A stretch of 64,000 nucleotides of DNA from Salinigranum marinum (GCF_024228675.1 NZ_CP100461.1:3097398-3161397), one strand, 5' to 3'; counted from the first letter of the stretch, positions 33,981 to 43,902 are shown. Notes: generated by a model not told the origin, from the sequence alone. Numbers and translations: made by a program.

Positions 33981-36164
33981 GTGGCAGCCTCGAACGAGTC
34001 CTCGGGCGGGGACGATCACTGGCGCTTCTTTCCGTACGACGAGCCGTACCCGAACCAGGCGGAGGCGATGGCGCGGATCGCCGAGGCGCTCGAATCGGAA
34101 CAGAACGTCCTCTTGGAGGGCGCACCGGGGACAGGCAAGACACTCTCGGCGCTCGTCCCGGCGCTCGAACACGCCCGCGCCGAGGACAAGACGGTCGTCA
34201 TCACGACCAACGTCCACCAGCAGATGCGACAGTTCGTCGCGGACGCCCGCGCGATCACCCGCGAGGAGCCGATCCGCGCCGTCGTGTTCAAGGGGAAGGC
34301 GTCGATGTGTCACATCGACGTCGACTACCGCGAGTGCCAGACCCTCCGCGACACGACGCGCGACCTCGTCGACAAGCGAGCGGAGGTCGCGGAGTTGAAG
34401 ACGCGTGAGCAGGCGCTGTTGGACGAACTGCGCGAGGGAGCCGACGGAGCCGCCGACGCCCGCCAGGCGGTGCTGGACGAGCTCGAGACGCTCGAATCCG
34501 AACTCGAATCGTTCGAGCGCGGAAACGTCTGCGACCACTACCGCGCGAACCTGACGCGCGACACCGGTGAGTTCTTCTCGTGGCTGTTCGACGACGTGCG
34601 CACGCCACAGGACGTCTACGACTACGCCGACCGCGAGGGGCTCTGTGGCTACGAACTGCTGAAGGAAGGGATGGAGGGCGTCGACCTCGTCGTCTGCAAC
34701 TACCACCACCTGCTGGACCCCCTGATCCGAGAACAGTTCTTCCGGTGGCTCGGCCGCGATCCCGGCGAGGTCATCACTGTCTTCGACGAGGCGCACAACG
34801 TCGAGTCGGCGGCGCGCGACCACGCGACGCGGACGCTGACCGAGAACACGCTCGCGTCTGCACTCTCCGAGTTGGAGGAGGTCGACGACTCGCGGGCGGC
34901 GGCCGCCGAAAACGTGCTCGGTGCGTTTCACGACGCGCTCCGTTCGGCGTACGACGAGGCGCTGGGGTTCGGCGAGCGCGAGCAGGTCGACGAGAACTGG
35001 TACGACCTCTCCATCTCGAACCCCGACCGCCGGGACGGCCTCACGCTCCGCTTTCTCGACGCCTACCAGGGACGGGGTATCTCGACCGAGATCGACCTCG
35101 CCCGCCAGTTGGGGGAGACGCTGGACGAGGAGTACGAGGAGGCGTACAAGCGGGGTGAGACGACCTCGCGTCGGGAGTGCCAGACGCTGAGCGCGGCGGC
35201 GTTCGTCTCGGCGTGGATGGACGAGGGCGGCGACCTCGGTCAGCACCCGATGCTCTCGGTCCGGCGCGACGGCGGGAGCGGCGAGGTGTACGGCCGCGCG
35301 GAGCTGTACACCTGTATCCCGCGGGCGGTCACGGCGGACCTGTTCGAGGAGGTATCGGCGACCGTCCTGATGAGCGCGACGCTCCGCCCGTTCGACGTGA
35401 CACGCGACGTCCTCGGACTCGACGACCCCGAGACGATGGCGTACGGCCTGGCGTATCCCGAGACCAACCGCCGGACGCTCGCCGTCGACGTACCGCCGCT
35501 GTTCAGCGCCGAGCGGAGCGACCCTGAGACCCAGCGGGTCGTGGCCGACACGCTCGACGACCTGCTCCGGTTCACTCCCGGGAACGCGCTCGTGTTCTTC
35601 CCCTCGTACGCCGAGGCAGAGCGCTACTACGAGCGCCTTCGAGGAAGCGACACGGAGCTGCTGCTCGACGGGTCGGACGTCGACACGGAGGAACTCCGAC
35701 AGCGGCTCGTCGCGGGCGACGATGGCGCGCTCTTCACCTCGCTGTGGGGGACGCTGGGCGAAGGGGTGAGCTTCGACGGCGACGACGCCCGGACGGTCGC
35801 GGTCGTCGGCGTCCCGTACCCCCATCTGTCGGAGCGGATGGAGGCCGTCCAGGACGCGTACGACCGCGCGTACCCCGGGACGGACGCGGGCTGGCGCTAC
35901 GGCGTCGAGATCCCCACGATCCGGAAGACCCGACAGGCGCTCGGGCGCGTCATCCGCTCGCCCGACGACTTCGGCGTGCGGCTCCTGCTCGACCGTCGCT
36001 ACACGCGCGAGAGCCGCGACATGGGTCGGTACGGCGTCCGCGGCTCGTTCCCGACCGAGGAGCGGACGGAGTTCGTCGACGTCGCGCCCGAGAAGGCGAA
36101 GTTCGCGATGCTGAACTTCTTCACCGATCACGACGCTTACGACGGCGACCCGCCGCGCCCGTGA
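33981..36164 (+). CDS. Rad3/DinG-type ATP-dependent DNA helicase
   Basis: A 727-residue superfamily 2 helicase starting at GTG. Walker A is LLEGAPGTGKTLSA (about 48-55) and the DEAH box is TVFDEAHNVES (about 268). Four Cys near 109-225 (SMCHID, YRECQTL, NVCDHY, GLCGYE) are placed like the 4Fe-4S ligands of XPD/DinG. C-terminal motifs include SLWGTLGEGVSFDG and TRQALGRVIRSPDDFGVRLL (motif VI). It probably unwinds damaged or structured DNA 5' to 3'. Its last 28 bases overlap the convergent histidine kinase gene. Confidence 0.9.
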   Translation: MAASNESSGGDDHWRFFPYDEPYPNQAEAMARIAEALESEQNVLLEGAPGTGKTLSALVPALEHARAEDKTVVITTNVHQQMRQFVADARAITREEPIRAVVFKGKASMCHIDVDYRECQTLRDTTRDLVDKRAEVAELKTREQALLDELREGADGAADARQAVLDELETLESELESFERGNVCDHYRANLTRDTGEFFSWLFDDVRTPQDVYDYADREGLCGYELLKEGMEGVDLVVCNYHHLLDPLIREQFFRWLGRDPGEVITVFDEAHNVESAARDHATRTLTENTLASALSELEEVDDSRAAAAENVLGAFHDALRSAYDEALGFGEREQVDENWYDLSISNPDRRDGLTLRFLDAYQGRGISTEIDLARQLGETLDEEYEEAYKRGETTSRRECQTLSAAAFVSAWMDEGGDLGQHPMLSVRRDGGSGEVYGRAELYTCIPRAVTADLFEEVSATVLMSATLRPFDVTRDVLGLDDPETMAYGLAYPETNRRTLAVDVPPLFSAERSDPETQRVVADTLDDLLRFTPGNALVFFPSYAEAERYYERLRGSDTELLLDGSDVDTEELRQRLVAGDDGALFTSLWGTLGEGVSFDGDDARTVAVVGVPYPHLSERMEAVQDAYDRAYPGTDAGWRYGVEIPTIRKTRQALGRVIRSPDDFGVRLLLDRRYTRESRDMGRYGVRGSFPTEERTEFVDVAPEKAKFAMLNFFTDHDAYDGDPPRP

Positions 36165-38119
36165 GGCCGGTCGACGCCGACGAACTCGAAGCGCGCCCCG
36201 CCGACGTCACTCTCCGTGACCGAGATGGCCCAGCCGTGTGCCGCCGCGATCCGGTAGACGATGGCGAGCCCGAAGCCCGTCCCCGCCGCCGACGTGGTGA
36301 AGCCGGGGGCGAAGACCGATCCGCGGTCGCTCTCGGGGATGCCGAGGCCGTCGTCGGCGACGAAGAAGCCGGACGGTTGGTCGGTGAGCTCCGATCCCGA
36401 GAGGAGTCCCACCCTGATCGAGACGGAGGGCCGGTCGTCCGCCGACCCGTCTTCGACGCTGCCACCGGACTGCCGTGCAGTCCGGTTGCTCGCGGAACCG
36501 TGCTCCACGCGGTCCTGCGAGCGAGGGCCCGTCGAGCCGTGCTCGACAGCGTTTCGGAAGAGGTTCTCGAACACCTGCCCGAGCCGGCGCTCGTCGGCGA
36601 AGACGACCGCGTCGTCGACGGCGAGCGTCGCGTCCCCCGTGTCGACCATCGACCACGCGGTGTCGGCGACGGTGGACAGCGACACCGGTTCGGGGTTGGC
36701 GATGGTTTCGCCCTGGCGGGCCAGCGTGAGGAGGTCGGAGGTGAGCGCGTGCATTCGGTCATGTGCGCGAGCGACCGCGGCGCGGTGTCCCATCGAGGCG
36801 AGATCGACCGTCCGGATCAGGTCGAGGTGTCCGGTGGCGACGGCCAGCGGACTCCGGAGGTCGTGGCTGACGACGCTGGCGAACTCGTTCAGTCGCTCGT
36901 TCTGTCGCTGGAGTTCCGCCTCGTTCCAGCGCCGTTCGGTCACGTCCCGGGCGAGACCGATCACCCGGTTGGGGCGGCCGTCGCGGGAGACGACTACCCC
37001 TTTGCCGTTGATCCAGCGGTTCGGCTCATCGAGGTCCGGGCGGAGTCGATGTTCGACCTCGTACGTCTCACCGGTCTCGACCGCACGCCCGATAGCCCGT
37101 TCGAGGCTCGGCCGGTCGTCGGGGTGGATCCGGTCGAGGTAGTCCCCGCGGGTGCCCGCGAACTCGCCAGCACCGAAGCCGAAGAGCCGTTCCATCGTCC
37201 CGTCCCACACGACCTCGTCCGTCCCGACGTCCCACTCCCAGACGCCGGTCTCGGTCCCCTCGAGCGCGAGTTCGAGGCGGGCGTTGGCCCGTTCGAGTTC
37301 GCGTTCTCGCTGGCGGGACTCCGAGCGATCGGTCAGCGCGCCCGTCACGGTCGTCGGTTCGCCGTCGTCGTACGCGACGTGGGCGCGTGCCGATACGTGG
37401 CCGTACGAACCGTCGCCGAGCCGGAAGCGAAACCGGTCCTCGTACCGGTCGGAGCCCGCGCTGAACGTCGCGTCGAGGCGGGCCGCGACCCGCTCGCGGT
37501 CGTCGGGGTGGAGCCGCTCGATCAACCAGTCGAAACTGTCGCCCACCTCGTCGGCGTCGTAGCCGAAGACGCGGGCGTAGCCGTCGCTCCGCCAGACGGC
37601 GTCGGACCGCACGTCCCACTCGAAGAAGGCGTCCGCGGCGACCCTCCCGACGAGTTCGTACCGGCGGCGGGTCGTCGCGAGTTCCTGCGTCAGTCGGTAC
37701 TTCTCGACGAGGGTCGTGATGCGGGTGGCGAGAAGCGGGTACCGGTCCGTCCCACCCTTCTGGAGGTAGTCCGAGACGCCGGCGGAGATGGCCTCCGCAG
37801 CGACCTCCTCGGAGCCCCGCCCCGTGAAGAGGACGAAGGGGAGGTCGGGCCACCGCTCGCGTACGCGCGATAGGAACGCCAGTCCGTCCATCCCGGGCAT
37901 CTCGTAGTCGCTCACCACGCAGTCGACGGCTTCGGTCGCCAGGCGGTCGAGCGCCGCGGCGGCGTCCACGTCGGAGCGGACGACGAAGCGGTCGTCCTCG
38001 CCGGAGAGGAACTCGGCGGTGATCGCGGTGAACGGCCGGTCGTCGTCGACGTGCAACACCCGGATGGGCCGGCCGTCGGACCGGCCGGCCGCCGGCGGTC
38101 GTGGAGTGTCGGTGCTCAT
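36137..38119 (-). CDS. Receiver-PAS-PAS sensor histidine kinase
   Basis: A 660-residue soluble signalling protein. Residues about 20-135 form a receiver domain with phospho-acceptor Asp in VVSDYEMPGMDG. Two PAS domains follow (about 155-275 and 285-405), then a HisKA with VVSHDLRSPLAVATGHL and a HATPase with FENLFRNAVEHG, VADDGLGIPESDRG and TGFGLAIVYRI. Before the G-box is an insertion of polar residues (about 535-575). There are no membrane helices, so it senses a cytoplasmic cue, possibly redox or light through PAS. ATG at 38119 was preferred over GTG two codons upstream. Confidence 0.9.
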   Translation of the reverse strand: MSTDTPRPPAAGRSDGRPIRVLHVDDDRPFTAITAEFLSGEDDRFVVRSDVDAAAALDRLATEAVDCVVSDYEMPGMDGLAFLSRVRERWPDLPFVLFTGRGSEEVAAEAISAGVSDYLQKGGTDRYPLLATRITTLVEKYRLTQELATTRRRYELVGRVAADAFFEWDVRSDAVWRSDGYARVFGYDADEVGDSFDWLIERLHPDDRERVAARLDATFSAGSDRYEDRFRFRLGDGSYGHVSARAHVAYDDGEPTTVTGALTDRSESRQRERELERANARLELALEGTETGVWEWDVGTDEVVWDGTMERLFGFGAGEFAGTRGDYLDRIHPDDRPSLERAIGRAVETGETYEVEHRLRPDLDEPNRWINGKGVVVSRDGRPNRVIGLARDVTERRWNEAELQRQNERLNEFASVVSHDLRSPLAVATGHLDLIRTVDLASMGHRAAVARAHDRMHALTSDLLTLARQGETIANPEPVSLSTVADTAWSMVDTGDATLAVDDAVVFADERRLGQVFENLFRNAVEHGSTGPRSQDRVEHGSASNRTARQSGGSVEDGSADDRPSVSIRVGLLSGSELTDQPSGFFVADDGLGIPESDRGSVFAPGFTTSAAGTGFGLAIVYRIAAAHGWAISVTESDVGGARFEFVGVDRPHGRGGSPS

Positions 38120-38347
38120 GTCCACGAGCAGTGATCGTCGCTCGCGGCCCCCGATACGCGCACCAGCTAGATAGCTTTCGCGGGAGATGTCAGAGGCCTG
38201 TCGAGGGGGGCGTGACGACCGTCTTCGTCCCGAGCGCGACGCCGACGAGCGTCGCCGCGGAGCGTGCCGGAGACGGTTCGTGGGTGCGGTCGGCGGGCGG
38301 TCGTGGGGGCCGAACGCTTCATGTCTCTCCAGCCGAAGTGACGGCTA

Positions 38348-39697
38348 ATGAGCACGGAACCGCCCGGCCCGAAGGGCTCCCCGATCATCGGTAACAGCGG
38401 CCAGTACGCCCGTGACCCGTTCTCGTTCATCACGGCGTGTGCCGAAGCGTACGGCGACGTCGCACACTTCGAACTCGGACCTATCGAGACGTACATGATC
38501 ACGAACCCCGCCGACATCGAGCGGGTGCTCGTGACCGACGACGCCAAGTACCGAAAGCCGGCGTTCCAGGACGACGCGATCGGCGACCTGCTCGGCGAGG
38601 GGCTCCTCCTGAGCGACGGGGAGACGTGGCGGAAACAGCGCGAACTCGCGCAGCCGGCGTTCTTGATGTCGCGGCTCTCGGGGCTGTCGGAGATGATGAC
38701 CGACTACACCGCGGAGACCCTCGCAGACTGGTCGCCGGGCGACGTGGTGGACGTCGAGATCGAGATGGCCCGACTCACCGTCAAGATCATCGTCGAGGCC
38801 ATGTTCGGGTCGTCGATCGACGACGAGCGGGTCCGAACGGTCCAGGAGAACCTCGAACCGCTCGGCTCGCGCTTCGAGCCGAATCCGCTCCGCTTCGCCA
38901 TCCCCGACTGGGCGCCCACCCGCGAGAACCGCGAGTACAAGCAGGCGCTGTCGACGATCGAAGGGATCGTCTGGGACCTCATCGAGGAGCGCGAGGGGAC
39001 CCACCACGCCGGCGGCGTGGGCGAGGAGGGCGAGCCGATGGACCTGCTGTCGATCCTCTTGCGCGCGCGCGACCGGGGCGAGCAGTCCGACGAGAACCTC
39101 CGCGACGAGATGGTGACGATGCTGCTCGCCGGCCACGACACGACCGCGCTCACGCTCACCTACACCTGGTATCTGCTCTCGGAACACCCCGAGGTGGAGT
39201 CGCGACTCCACGACGAACTCGACTCGCTCCTCGGCGGGGAGCGGCCGACGTTCGCCGACGTGCGCGGGATGGAGTACACCGAGGCCGTGTTGAACGAGGC
39301 GATGCGGCTGTACCCGCCAGTGTACACGATCTTCCGCGAACCGCAGGTCGACGTGCGTCTCGGCGGCTATCGGGTTCCCGCCGGGAGCGCCGTGATGCTC
39401 CCGCAGTGGGCCGTCCACCGCTCGGAGCGCTACTGGGATTCTCCGCTCGAGTTCGACCCCGATCGCTGGCTCGACGAGCGCGCAGACGACCGCCCGCGAT
39501 TCGCGTTCTTCCCGTTCGGTGGCGGCCCACGCTTCTGTATCGGCAAACAGCTGTCGCTGCTCGAAGCGCGGCTCATCCTCGGGACCGTCTGTCAGCAGTA
39601 CCGCCTCGAGTACCAGGGCGGGGAGCCGTTCGACCTCCGCGGGTCGCTGACGATGCACCCCCGCCAGGCGATGTCGATGCGGGTCGTCGAGCGGTAG
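38348..39697 (+). CDS. Cytochrome P450 (CYP174-like)
   Basis: A 449-residue P450. The I-helix oxygen-binding motif is LLAGHDTTALT (about 261-266), ExxR is EAMR near 318-321, PERF-like DPDRW near 372, and the haem loop FPFGGGPRFCIGK has Cys at about 398. Haloarchaeal P450s of this type are assigned to CYP174. The N-terminus lacks a membrane anchor and starts MSTEPPGPKGSPIIGN. The redox partner could be a 2Fe-2S ferredoxin such as that at 18340; the substrate is unknown. Confidence 0.93.
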   Translation: MSTEPPGPKGSPIIGNSGQYARDPFSFITACAEAYGDVAHFELGPIETYMITNPADIERVLVTDDAKYRKPAFQDDAIGDLLGEGLLLSDGETWRKQRELAQPAFLMSRLSGLSEMMTDYTAETLADWSPGDVVDVEIEMARLTVKIIVEAMFGSSIDDERVRTVQENLEPLGSRFEPNPLRFAIPDWAPTRENREYKQALSTIEGIVWDLIEEREGTHHAGGVGEEGEPMDLLSILLRARDRGEQSDENLRDEMVTMLLAGHDTTALTLTYTWYLLSEHPEVESRLHDELDSLLGGERPTFADVRGMEYTEAVLNEAMRLYPPVYTIFREPQVDVRLGGYRVPAGSAVMLPQWAVHRSERYWDSPLEFDPDRWLDERADDRPRFAFFPFGGGPRFCIGKQLSLLEARLILGTVCQQYRLEYQGGEPFDLRGSLTMHPRQAMSMRVVER

Positions 39698-39804
39698 CAC
39701 GGCCGACCGTCCCGCCCGGCGTCAGTCGTCGCTCGTGACTCGACGGCTCCGTACCCCCGACCCGGGACGTCGCGGGCGACACGGCTCGGGAGTCGTCGGC
39801 AGAG

Positions 39805-40332
39805 TCACGCCGGCAGCGACAGCCGCGCGGCGGCCTCGCGGTAGCGCGAGTCGTAGACGACGAGTTCGGAGACCGTCCAGGTCGCCGAGTCGGCCCGGTC
39901 GGAGAGGTCGGCGAGCGTCCCGGCGTCGAACGTCCCGCCGCGACCGAGCGTCACGTGCGGCGTGTAGTCGTCGCCTTCGAGCCCCGCGACCGCGCCGAAC
40001 CGGTCGACGAGGCGCTCGTGGAGCGCCGCGAGTCCGGCGCTCTCGACGGCGAGATACACCACGGGACCCGGCCCCCGCGGCGGGGTCTCGAACGTGTCGA
40101 CCCCGTCGGTCCGGACCTCGAACGCCGGTGCGCCCACAAGCGCCGTCCGGAGTCGCTCGCGCAGGTGCGGGAGCGACTCCTCGCCCTCGAACCGCTTGAC
40201 GACGAGTGAGTGCCGGTCGCGGAACCGATCGACGCCCGCGGCGACGAGCGCGGGGTGGAGGTCGGCGGCGACCCGCGCCACCGACCCCGGAGTGGAGACG
40301 TTGAGACTGAACACGGCGTAGTGATCGGGCAC
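39805..40332 (-). CDS. 2H phosphoesterase (2'-5' RNA ligase-like)
   Basis: A 175-residue protein with the bilobed 2H fold. The second motif is a standard HVTLGRG (about 131). The first position reads DRHSLVVKRF (about 41), where a hydrophobic residue replaces the usual Thr/Ser two places after His, so activity may differ from a typical RNA 2',3'-cyclic phosphodiesterase. The neighbouring DUF7554 gene is on the same strand. Confidence 0.75.
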   Translation of the reverse strand: MPDHYAVFSLNVSTPGSVARVAADLHPALVAAGVDRFRDRHSLVVKRFEGEESLPHLRERLRTALVGAPAFEVRTDGVDTFETPPRGPGPVVYLAVESAGLAALHERLVDRFGAVAGLEGDDYTPHVTLGRGGTFDAGTLADLSDRADSATWTVSELVVYDSRYREAAARLSLPA

Positions 40333-40400
40333 ACGCGCTCATGAGCGTGTCGAGACCCACGGCGAGCGCGGTGGGTCGTGGACCCCCGCGAGCCCGGGAC

Positions 40401-40616
40401 TCAGATGTAGTCGAGGAACCAGAGGGCGATCAGGGCGACGGCGGCGAGGCCGAGGAGGGGTCGGAGCGGGCCGAAAAGCGCGGTGAAGACGCCGACGACC
40501 TCGCCGACGATTTCGAGGACGAGCCAGACGACGGCGAGGCCGAGGACGATCTTCAGCAGGTCCTCGACCTCGATGGCGGCGCGTTCGGGCATCACGCCGG
40601 CGGACGGGGCCGACAC
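40401..40616 (-). CDS. DUF7554 small membrane protein
   Basis: A 71-residue protein with two helices (LLKIVLGLAVVWLVLEIVGE and LRPLLGLAAVALIALWFLDY). This matches the small haloarchaeal DUF7554 membrane family. Function is unknown. It is 68 bases upstream of the 2H phosphoesterase gene. Confidence 0.7.
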   Translation of the reverse strand: MSAPSAGVMPERAAIEVEDLLKIVLGLAVVWLVLEIVGEVVGVFTALFGPLRPLLGLAAVALIALWFLDYI

Positions 40617-40772
40617 AGGAGTGTCTTGTGACTCGCCGGGCCGGACGCCGTCGGGGGCCGGGCCCGACTGGCCACATCCCCGTCCGGACGGAACGCCGGC
40701 GCGCCGGCCGACCCCGAAGTCGAACCTGTCCGGGGTGTACGTTTTTCATCTCCTCGTGTGAAACGGCGAGGC

Positions 40773-41750
40773 ATGGAACGCTCGTGGGAGGTGCTCCTCC
40801 CGGAGGAGATCGATCCGTCGGGTCCGGAGTCGATCGCCGATTTCGCGCGGTGTACCGGGATGGACGAGTACGACAGCGTCACGGACGCGCTCGCCGACGT
40901 CGGCCGGTACGACGCCGTCGTCGTCAGGGTGACCGAGATCGACGCCGCCGTCATCGAGCGGGCGTCGAAACTGAAAGTGATCGCCAAACACGGGAGCGGG
41001 CTCGACAACGTCGACGTCGACGCCGCGTCGCGTCGGGACGTCGTCGTCTGCAACACGCCCGGTGCCAACGCGCGCTCCGTCGCCGAACACGCGCTCGCGC
41101 TCCTGTTCGGCGTCCGGCGGCAACTCCGGGCCGCCGACGAACACGTCCGCGAGGGAGGGTGGGACCGCGCCGCGTTCGCGGGTCGTGAACTCACGGGCGA
41201 CACGCTCGGGCTGTTCGGCTTCGGGACCATCGCACAGGAGACGGCCGACCTCGCCCTGGGGATGGGACAGGACGTCGTCACGTACGACCCGTACGCCGAC
41301 GACGAGGAGATACCGGCGGGCGTCGAGCGGGTCGAGGAGCTGACCACGCTGTTCGCCCGCTCGGACGCGGTGAGCCTCGCCGCCCCGCTGACCGCCGAGA
41401 CGCGACACGTGGTCTCGACCGAGGAGCTGGCGGCGCTCGGGGAGCGGGGCGTCCTCATAAACACCGCGCGGGGGGCGGTCGTCGACGAGGCGGCGCTCGT
41501 CGCGGCGCTCGATGAGGGACTGCTCGGCGGGGCCGGCCTCGACACGTTCGCGACGGAGCCGCCGGGGCCTGACCACCCGCTGTACGACCGCGACGACGTG
41601 TTGTTGACGCCGCACGTCGGCGGCGTGACCGACCAGGCGCTGGCGCGCATGAGCCGGCAGGCGGCCGCGAACGTTCGCACCGTCTACGAGGGCGGCCTCC
41701 CCGACTCGACGGTGAACCGCGACGCGCTGGGCCGGGAGGGGCGACGATGA
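40773..41750 (+). CDS. D-2-hydroxyacid dehydrogenase
   Basis: A 325-residue NAD-dependent enzyme of the D-isomer hydroxyacid dehydrogenase family. The nucleotide-binding motif is TLGLFGFGTIAQETADLAL; the catalytic Arg lies in LINTARGAVVDEAALV, the Glu in FATEPPGPDHPLY, and the His in LLTPHVGGVTDQAL. The substrate cannot be assigned (3-phosphoglycerate and glyoxylate-type enzymes are related). An in-frame GTG at 40758 is an alternative start. Its stop overlaps the aldolase ATG by four bases. Confidence 0.9.
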   Translation: MERSWEVLLPEEIDPSGPESIADFARCTGMDEYDSVTDALADVGRYDAVVVRVTEIDAAVIERASKLKVIAKHGSGLDNVDVDAASRRDVVVCNTPGANARSVAEHALALLFGVRRQLRAADEHVREGGWDRAAFAGRELTGDTLGLFGFGTIAQETADLALGMGQDVVTYDPYADDEEIPAGVERVEELTTLFARSDAVSLAAPLTAETRHVVSTEELAALGERGVLINTARGAVVDEAALVAALDEGLLGGAGLDTFATEPPGPDHPLYDRDDVLLTPHVGGVTDQALARMSRQAAANVRTVYEGGLPDSTVNRDALGREGRR

Positions 41751-42532
41751 GGACCCGAAACGGGCTCCGCCGCGCGCTCGAACGCGGCGGGACGGTGTTC
41801 GGGGCGAGCGCCGCCACGTTCTCGCCGACGGTGATCGAGACGTTCGGCCAGGTGGGGCTGGACTTCGTCTGGCTGGACTTCGAGCACGGTGGGCCGAGCC
41901 CGTACGACAGCACGGTGTTCGAGGAGCTGACGCGGGCGGCCGAGGCGGGCGGCATCGAACTGCTGGTTCGACTCCCCGCCCCGGATCCGCCGCTGATCCG
42001 GAAGGTGCTCGACGCCGGCGTCCGGACGATCCTGCTCCCCCGGATCGAAACCGCCGCCCAACTGCGCCGGGGCGTCGAGGCGGCGTACTTCTCGTACGAC
42101 GGGGACGTCGGCGACAGAGGGGTCGGCGTCGGCCGGACCGCGGAGTGGGCCGGCTACGTCGACAGCCACGTGGGCGGCGAGGACAGCGAGGTGCTCGTCG
42201 GGACGATGATCGAGAACGAGCGGGCCGTCGAGAACATCGAGGAGATCCTCGCGGTGCCCGAACTGGGCTTCGCGTTCGTCGGCCCGGCCGATCTGACGAT
42301 GTCGATGTCGGACGGTGACCCCCTGGCGAAGAACCCCGAAGCCGTCGAGTCGGCGATCGACCGCACCCGCGAGGCCTGTCTGGCGGCGGACGTCCCAGTC
42401 GGCCGGATCAGAAACGACGTGACCGAGGCGCAGGAGGCGGTCGACGCCGGCTACCGGATCGTCCGGGTGGGCGGCGACCTCGGGTCGATCCGCGCGACGC
42501 TCGGGGCCCGGCTCGACGAACTCGAGCGGTGA
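41747..42532 (+). CDS. HpcH/HpaI-family aldolase
   Basis: A 261-residue TIM-barrel class II aldolase. The catalytic region shows DFVWLDFEHGGPSPYD, an Arg in LLVRLPAP, the metal-binding Glu in GTMIENERAVENIEEI and Asp in FVGPADLTMSMS. These enzymes cleave or join pyruvate with an aldehyde. Translational coupling to the hydroxyacid dehydrogenase suggests one short pathway on a hydroxy/keto acid, not identifiable from sequence. Confidence 0.9.
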   Translation: MRTRNGLRRALERGGTVFGASAATFSPTVIETFGQVGLDFVWLDFEHGGPSPYDSTVFEELTRAAEAGGIELLVRLPAPDPPLIRKVLDAGVRTILLPRIETAAQLRRGVEAAYFSYDGDVGDRGVGVGRTAEWAGYVDSHVGGEDSEVLVGTMIENERAVENIEEILAVPELGFAFVGPADLTMSMSDGDPLAKNPEAVESAIDRTREACLAADVPVGRIRNDVTEAQEAVDAGYRIVRVGGDLGSIRATLGARLDELER

Positions 42533-42617
42533 CCGACACGCGGCGCGTCACCCGCCACCGGCCGGGGCTCTTGTCAGTCGTCTCAAGCCTTATCAGGCGG
42601 ACGTCCCTACGAGAGGT

Positions 42618-43790
42618 ATGAATATCTTCCGCCGGCTGGGTCGGACCGTCGGTCGGCTCACGTCCGGGGGGGGCGACGGTGTCCAGCGGCGTGGCGGGCT
42701 CGGACGCGCCCTCCAGACGGGGCTGGTCGCCGTGGTGTTCGTCGTTCTCACGCTCCTCGTCGTCCCCATCACGCCGGTCACGGTCGTCGGGCTCTCCCTC
42801 CTGGCGCTCGCCGTCGCGACGGTGTACAGCGCTGTCGAGATCGTCGAGGCGTACGAGGCCCGGGCGCTCACCGTCTTCGGCGAGTACCGGGGACTCCTCC
42901 GACCCGGACTGAACGTCGTGCCGCCGTTCGTCTCGCGGACGTACGCGTTCGACCTCCGGACGCAGACGCTCGACGTTCCCTCCCAGGAGGCCATCACCGA
43001 GGACAACTCGCCCGTGACGGCCGACGCCGTCGTCTACATCCGGGTGATGGACGCCGAACGCGCCTTCTTGGAGGTCGACGACTACCTGCGTGCGGTGTCG
43101 CTCCTGGCGCAGACGACGCTCCGGGCCGCGCTGGGCGACATGGAACTGGACCAGACGCTGTCGCGGCGCGACCAGATCAACGACAGGATCCGACGGGAGC
43201 TCGACGAACCCACCGACCGCTGGGGGATCCGCGTCGAGTCGGTTGAGGTGCGTGAGGTGACCCCGAGCGCGGACGTGGTCAACGCGATGGAAGAACAGAC
43301 CTCCGCCGAACGGCACCGCCGCGCCATGATCCTCGAAGCACAGGGCGAACGCCGCAGCGCCGTCGAGCGTGCGGAGGGGGAGAAACACTCCGCGATCATC
43401 GAGGCGCAGGGGGAGAAACAGGCCGCCGTCTTGGAGGCGCAGGGCGACTCGATCGCCACCGTCCTCCGAGCGCGGGCGGCCGAATCGATGGGCGAGCGCG
43501 CCATCGTCGACAAGGGACTGGAGACGCTCGAACGCATCGGCCAGGCACCGTCGACGACGTACGTCCTCCCGCAGGAACTCACGTCGCTGCTGGGGAGATA
43601 CGGCAGGCAGTTGACCGGAAGCGACGTCCAGTCCGCGGCGGGGCTGGAGAGCCTCGCGTTCGACGACGAGACGCGGGAACTGCTCGACCTCGACAGCGTG
43701 GACGAACTCGTGGCCGAGGCGACCGAGGTGACGAACGGGGAGGTCGGCGATCCGGAGGTCGAGTTCGAATACGACGCCGACGGCGACTGA
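42618..43790 (+). CDS. SPFH/band-7 (stomatin-like) membrane protein
   Basis: A 390-residue protein with an N-terminal hydrophobic hairpin (about 35-75), then a band-7 domain (about 78-255: EAYEARALTVFGEYRGLLRP, LDVPSQEAITEDNSPVTADA, VREVTPSADVVNAMEEQ), then an Ala/Glu-rich coiled coil with repeats of EAQGE. It scaffolds membrane microdomains in oligomers, often with a NfeD partner, which is not adjacent here. The C-terminal 60 residues are acidic. Confidence 0.9.
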   Translation: MNIFRRLGRTVGRLTSGGGDGVQRRGGLGRALQTGLVAVVFVVLTLLVVPITPVTVVGLSLLALAVATVYSAVEIVEAYEARALTVFGEYRGLLRPGLNVVPPFVSRTYAFDLRTQTLDVPSQEAITEDNSPVTADAVVYIRVMDAERAFLEVDDYLRAVSLLAQTTLRAALGDMELDQTLSRRDQINDRIRRELDEPTDRWGIRVESVEVREVTPSADVVNAMEEQTSAERHRRAMILEAQGERRSAVERAEGEKHSAIIEAQGEKQAAVLEAQGDSIATVLRARAAESMGERAIVDKGLETLERIGQAPSTTYVLPQELTSLLGRYGRQLTGSDVQSAAGLESLAFDDETRELLDLDSVDELVAEATEVTNGEVGDPEVEFEYDADGD

Positions 43791-43872
43791 GCACGGACGG
43801 AGAGACCGCGCGTCCGACCCGCCGGCGGGGCTGGCCCCGTTCGCGGCGGATCGACTGGCGAGCACACCAACG

Positions 43873-43878
43873 TTTATC
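43873..43878 (+). promoter_or_regulatory. TATA box of a small gene
   Basis: TTTATC lies 25-30 bases upstream of the ATG at 43903, at the correct distance for a leaderless haloarchaeal transcript. It supports the short frame that follows. Confidence 0.4.
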
Positions 43879-43902
43879 AAAGACCGTGAGGGACACTGAG
43901 CC

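Noticed and set aside
33693-36131. 812-codon minus-strand open frame opposite the helicase
   Set aside because: Shadow of the helicase gene; no recognisable domain, while the plus frame has Walker A, DEAH and motif VI.
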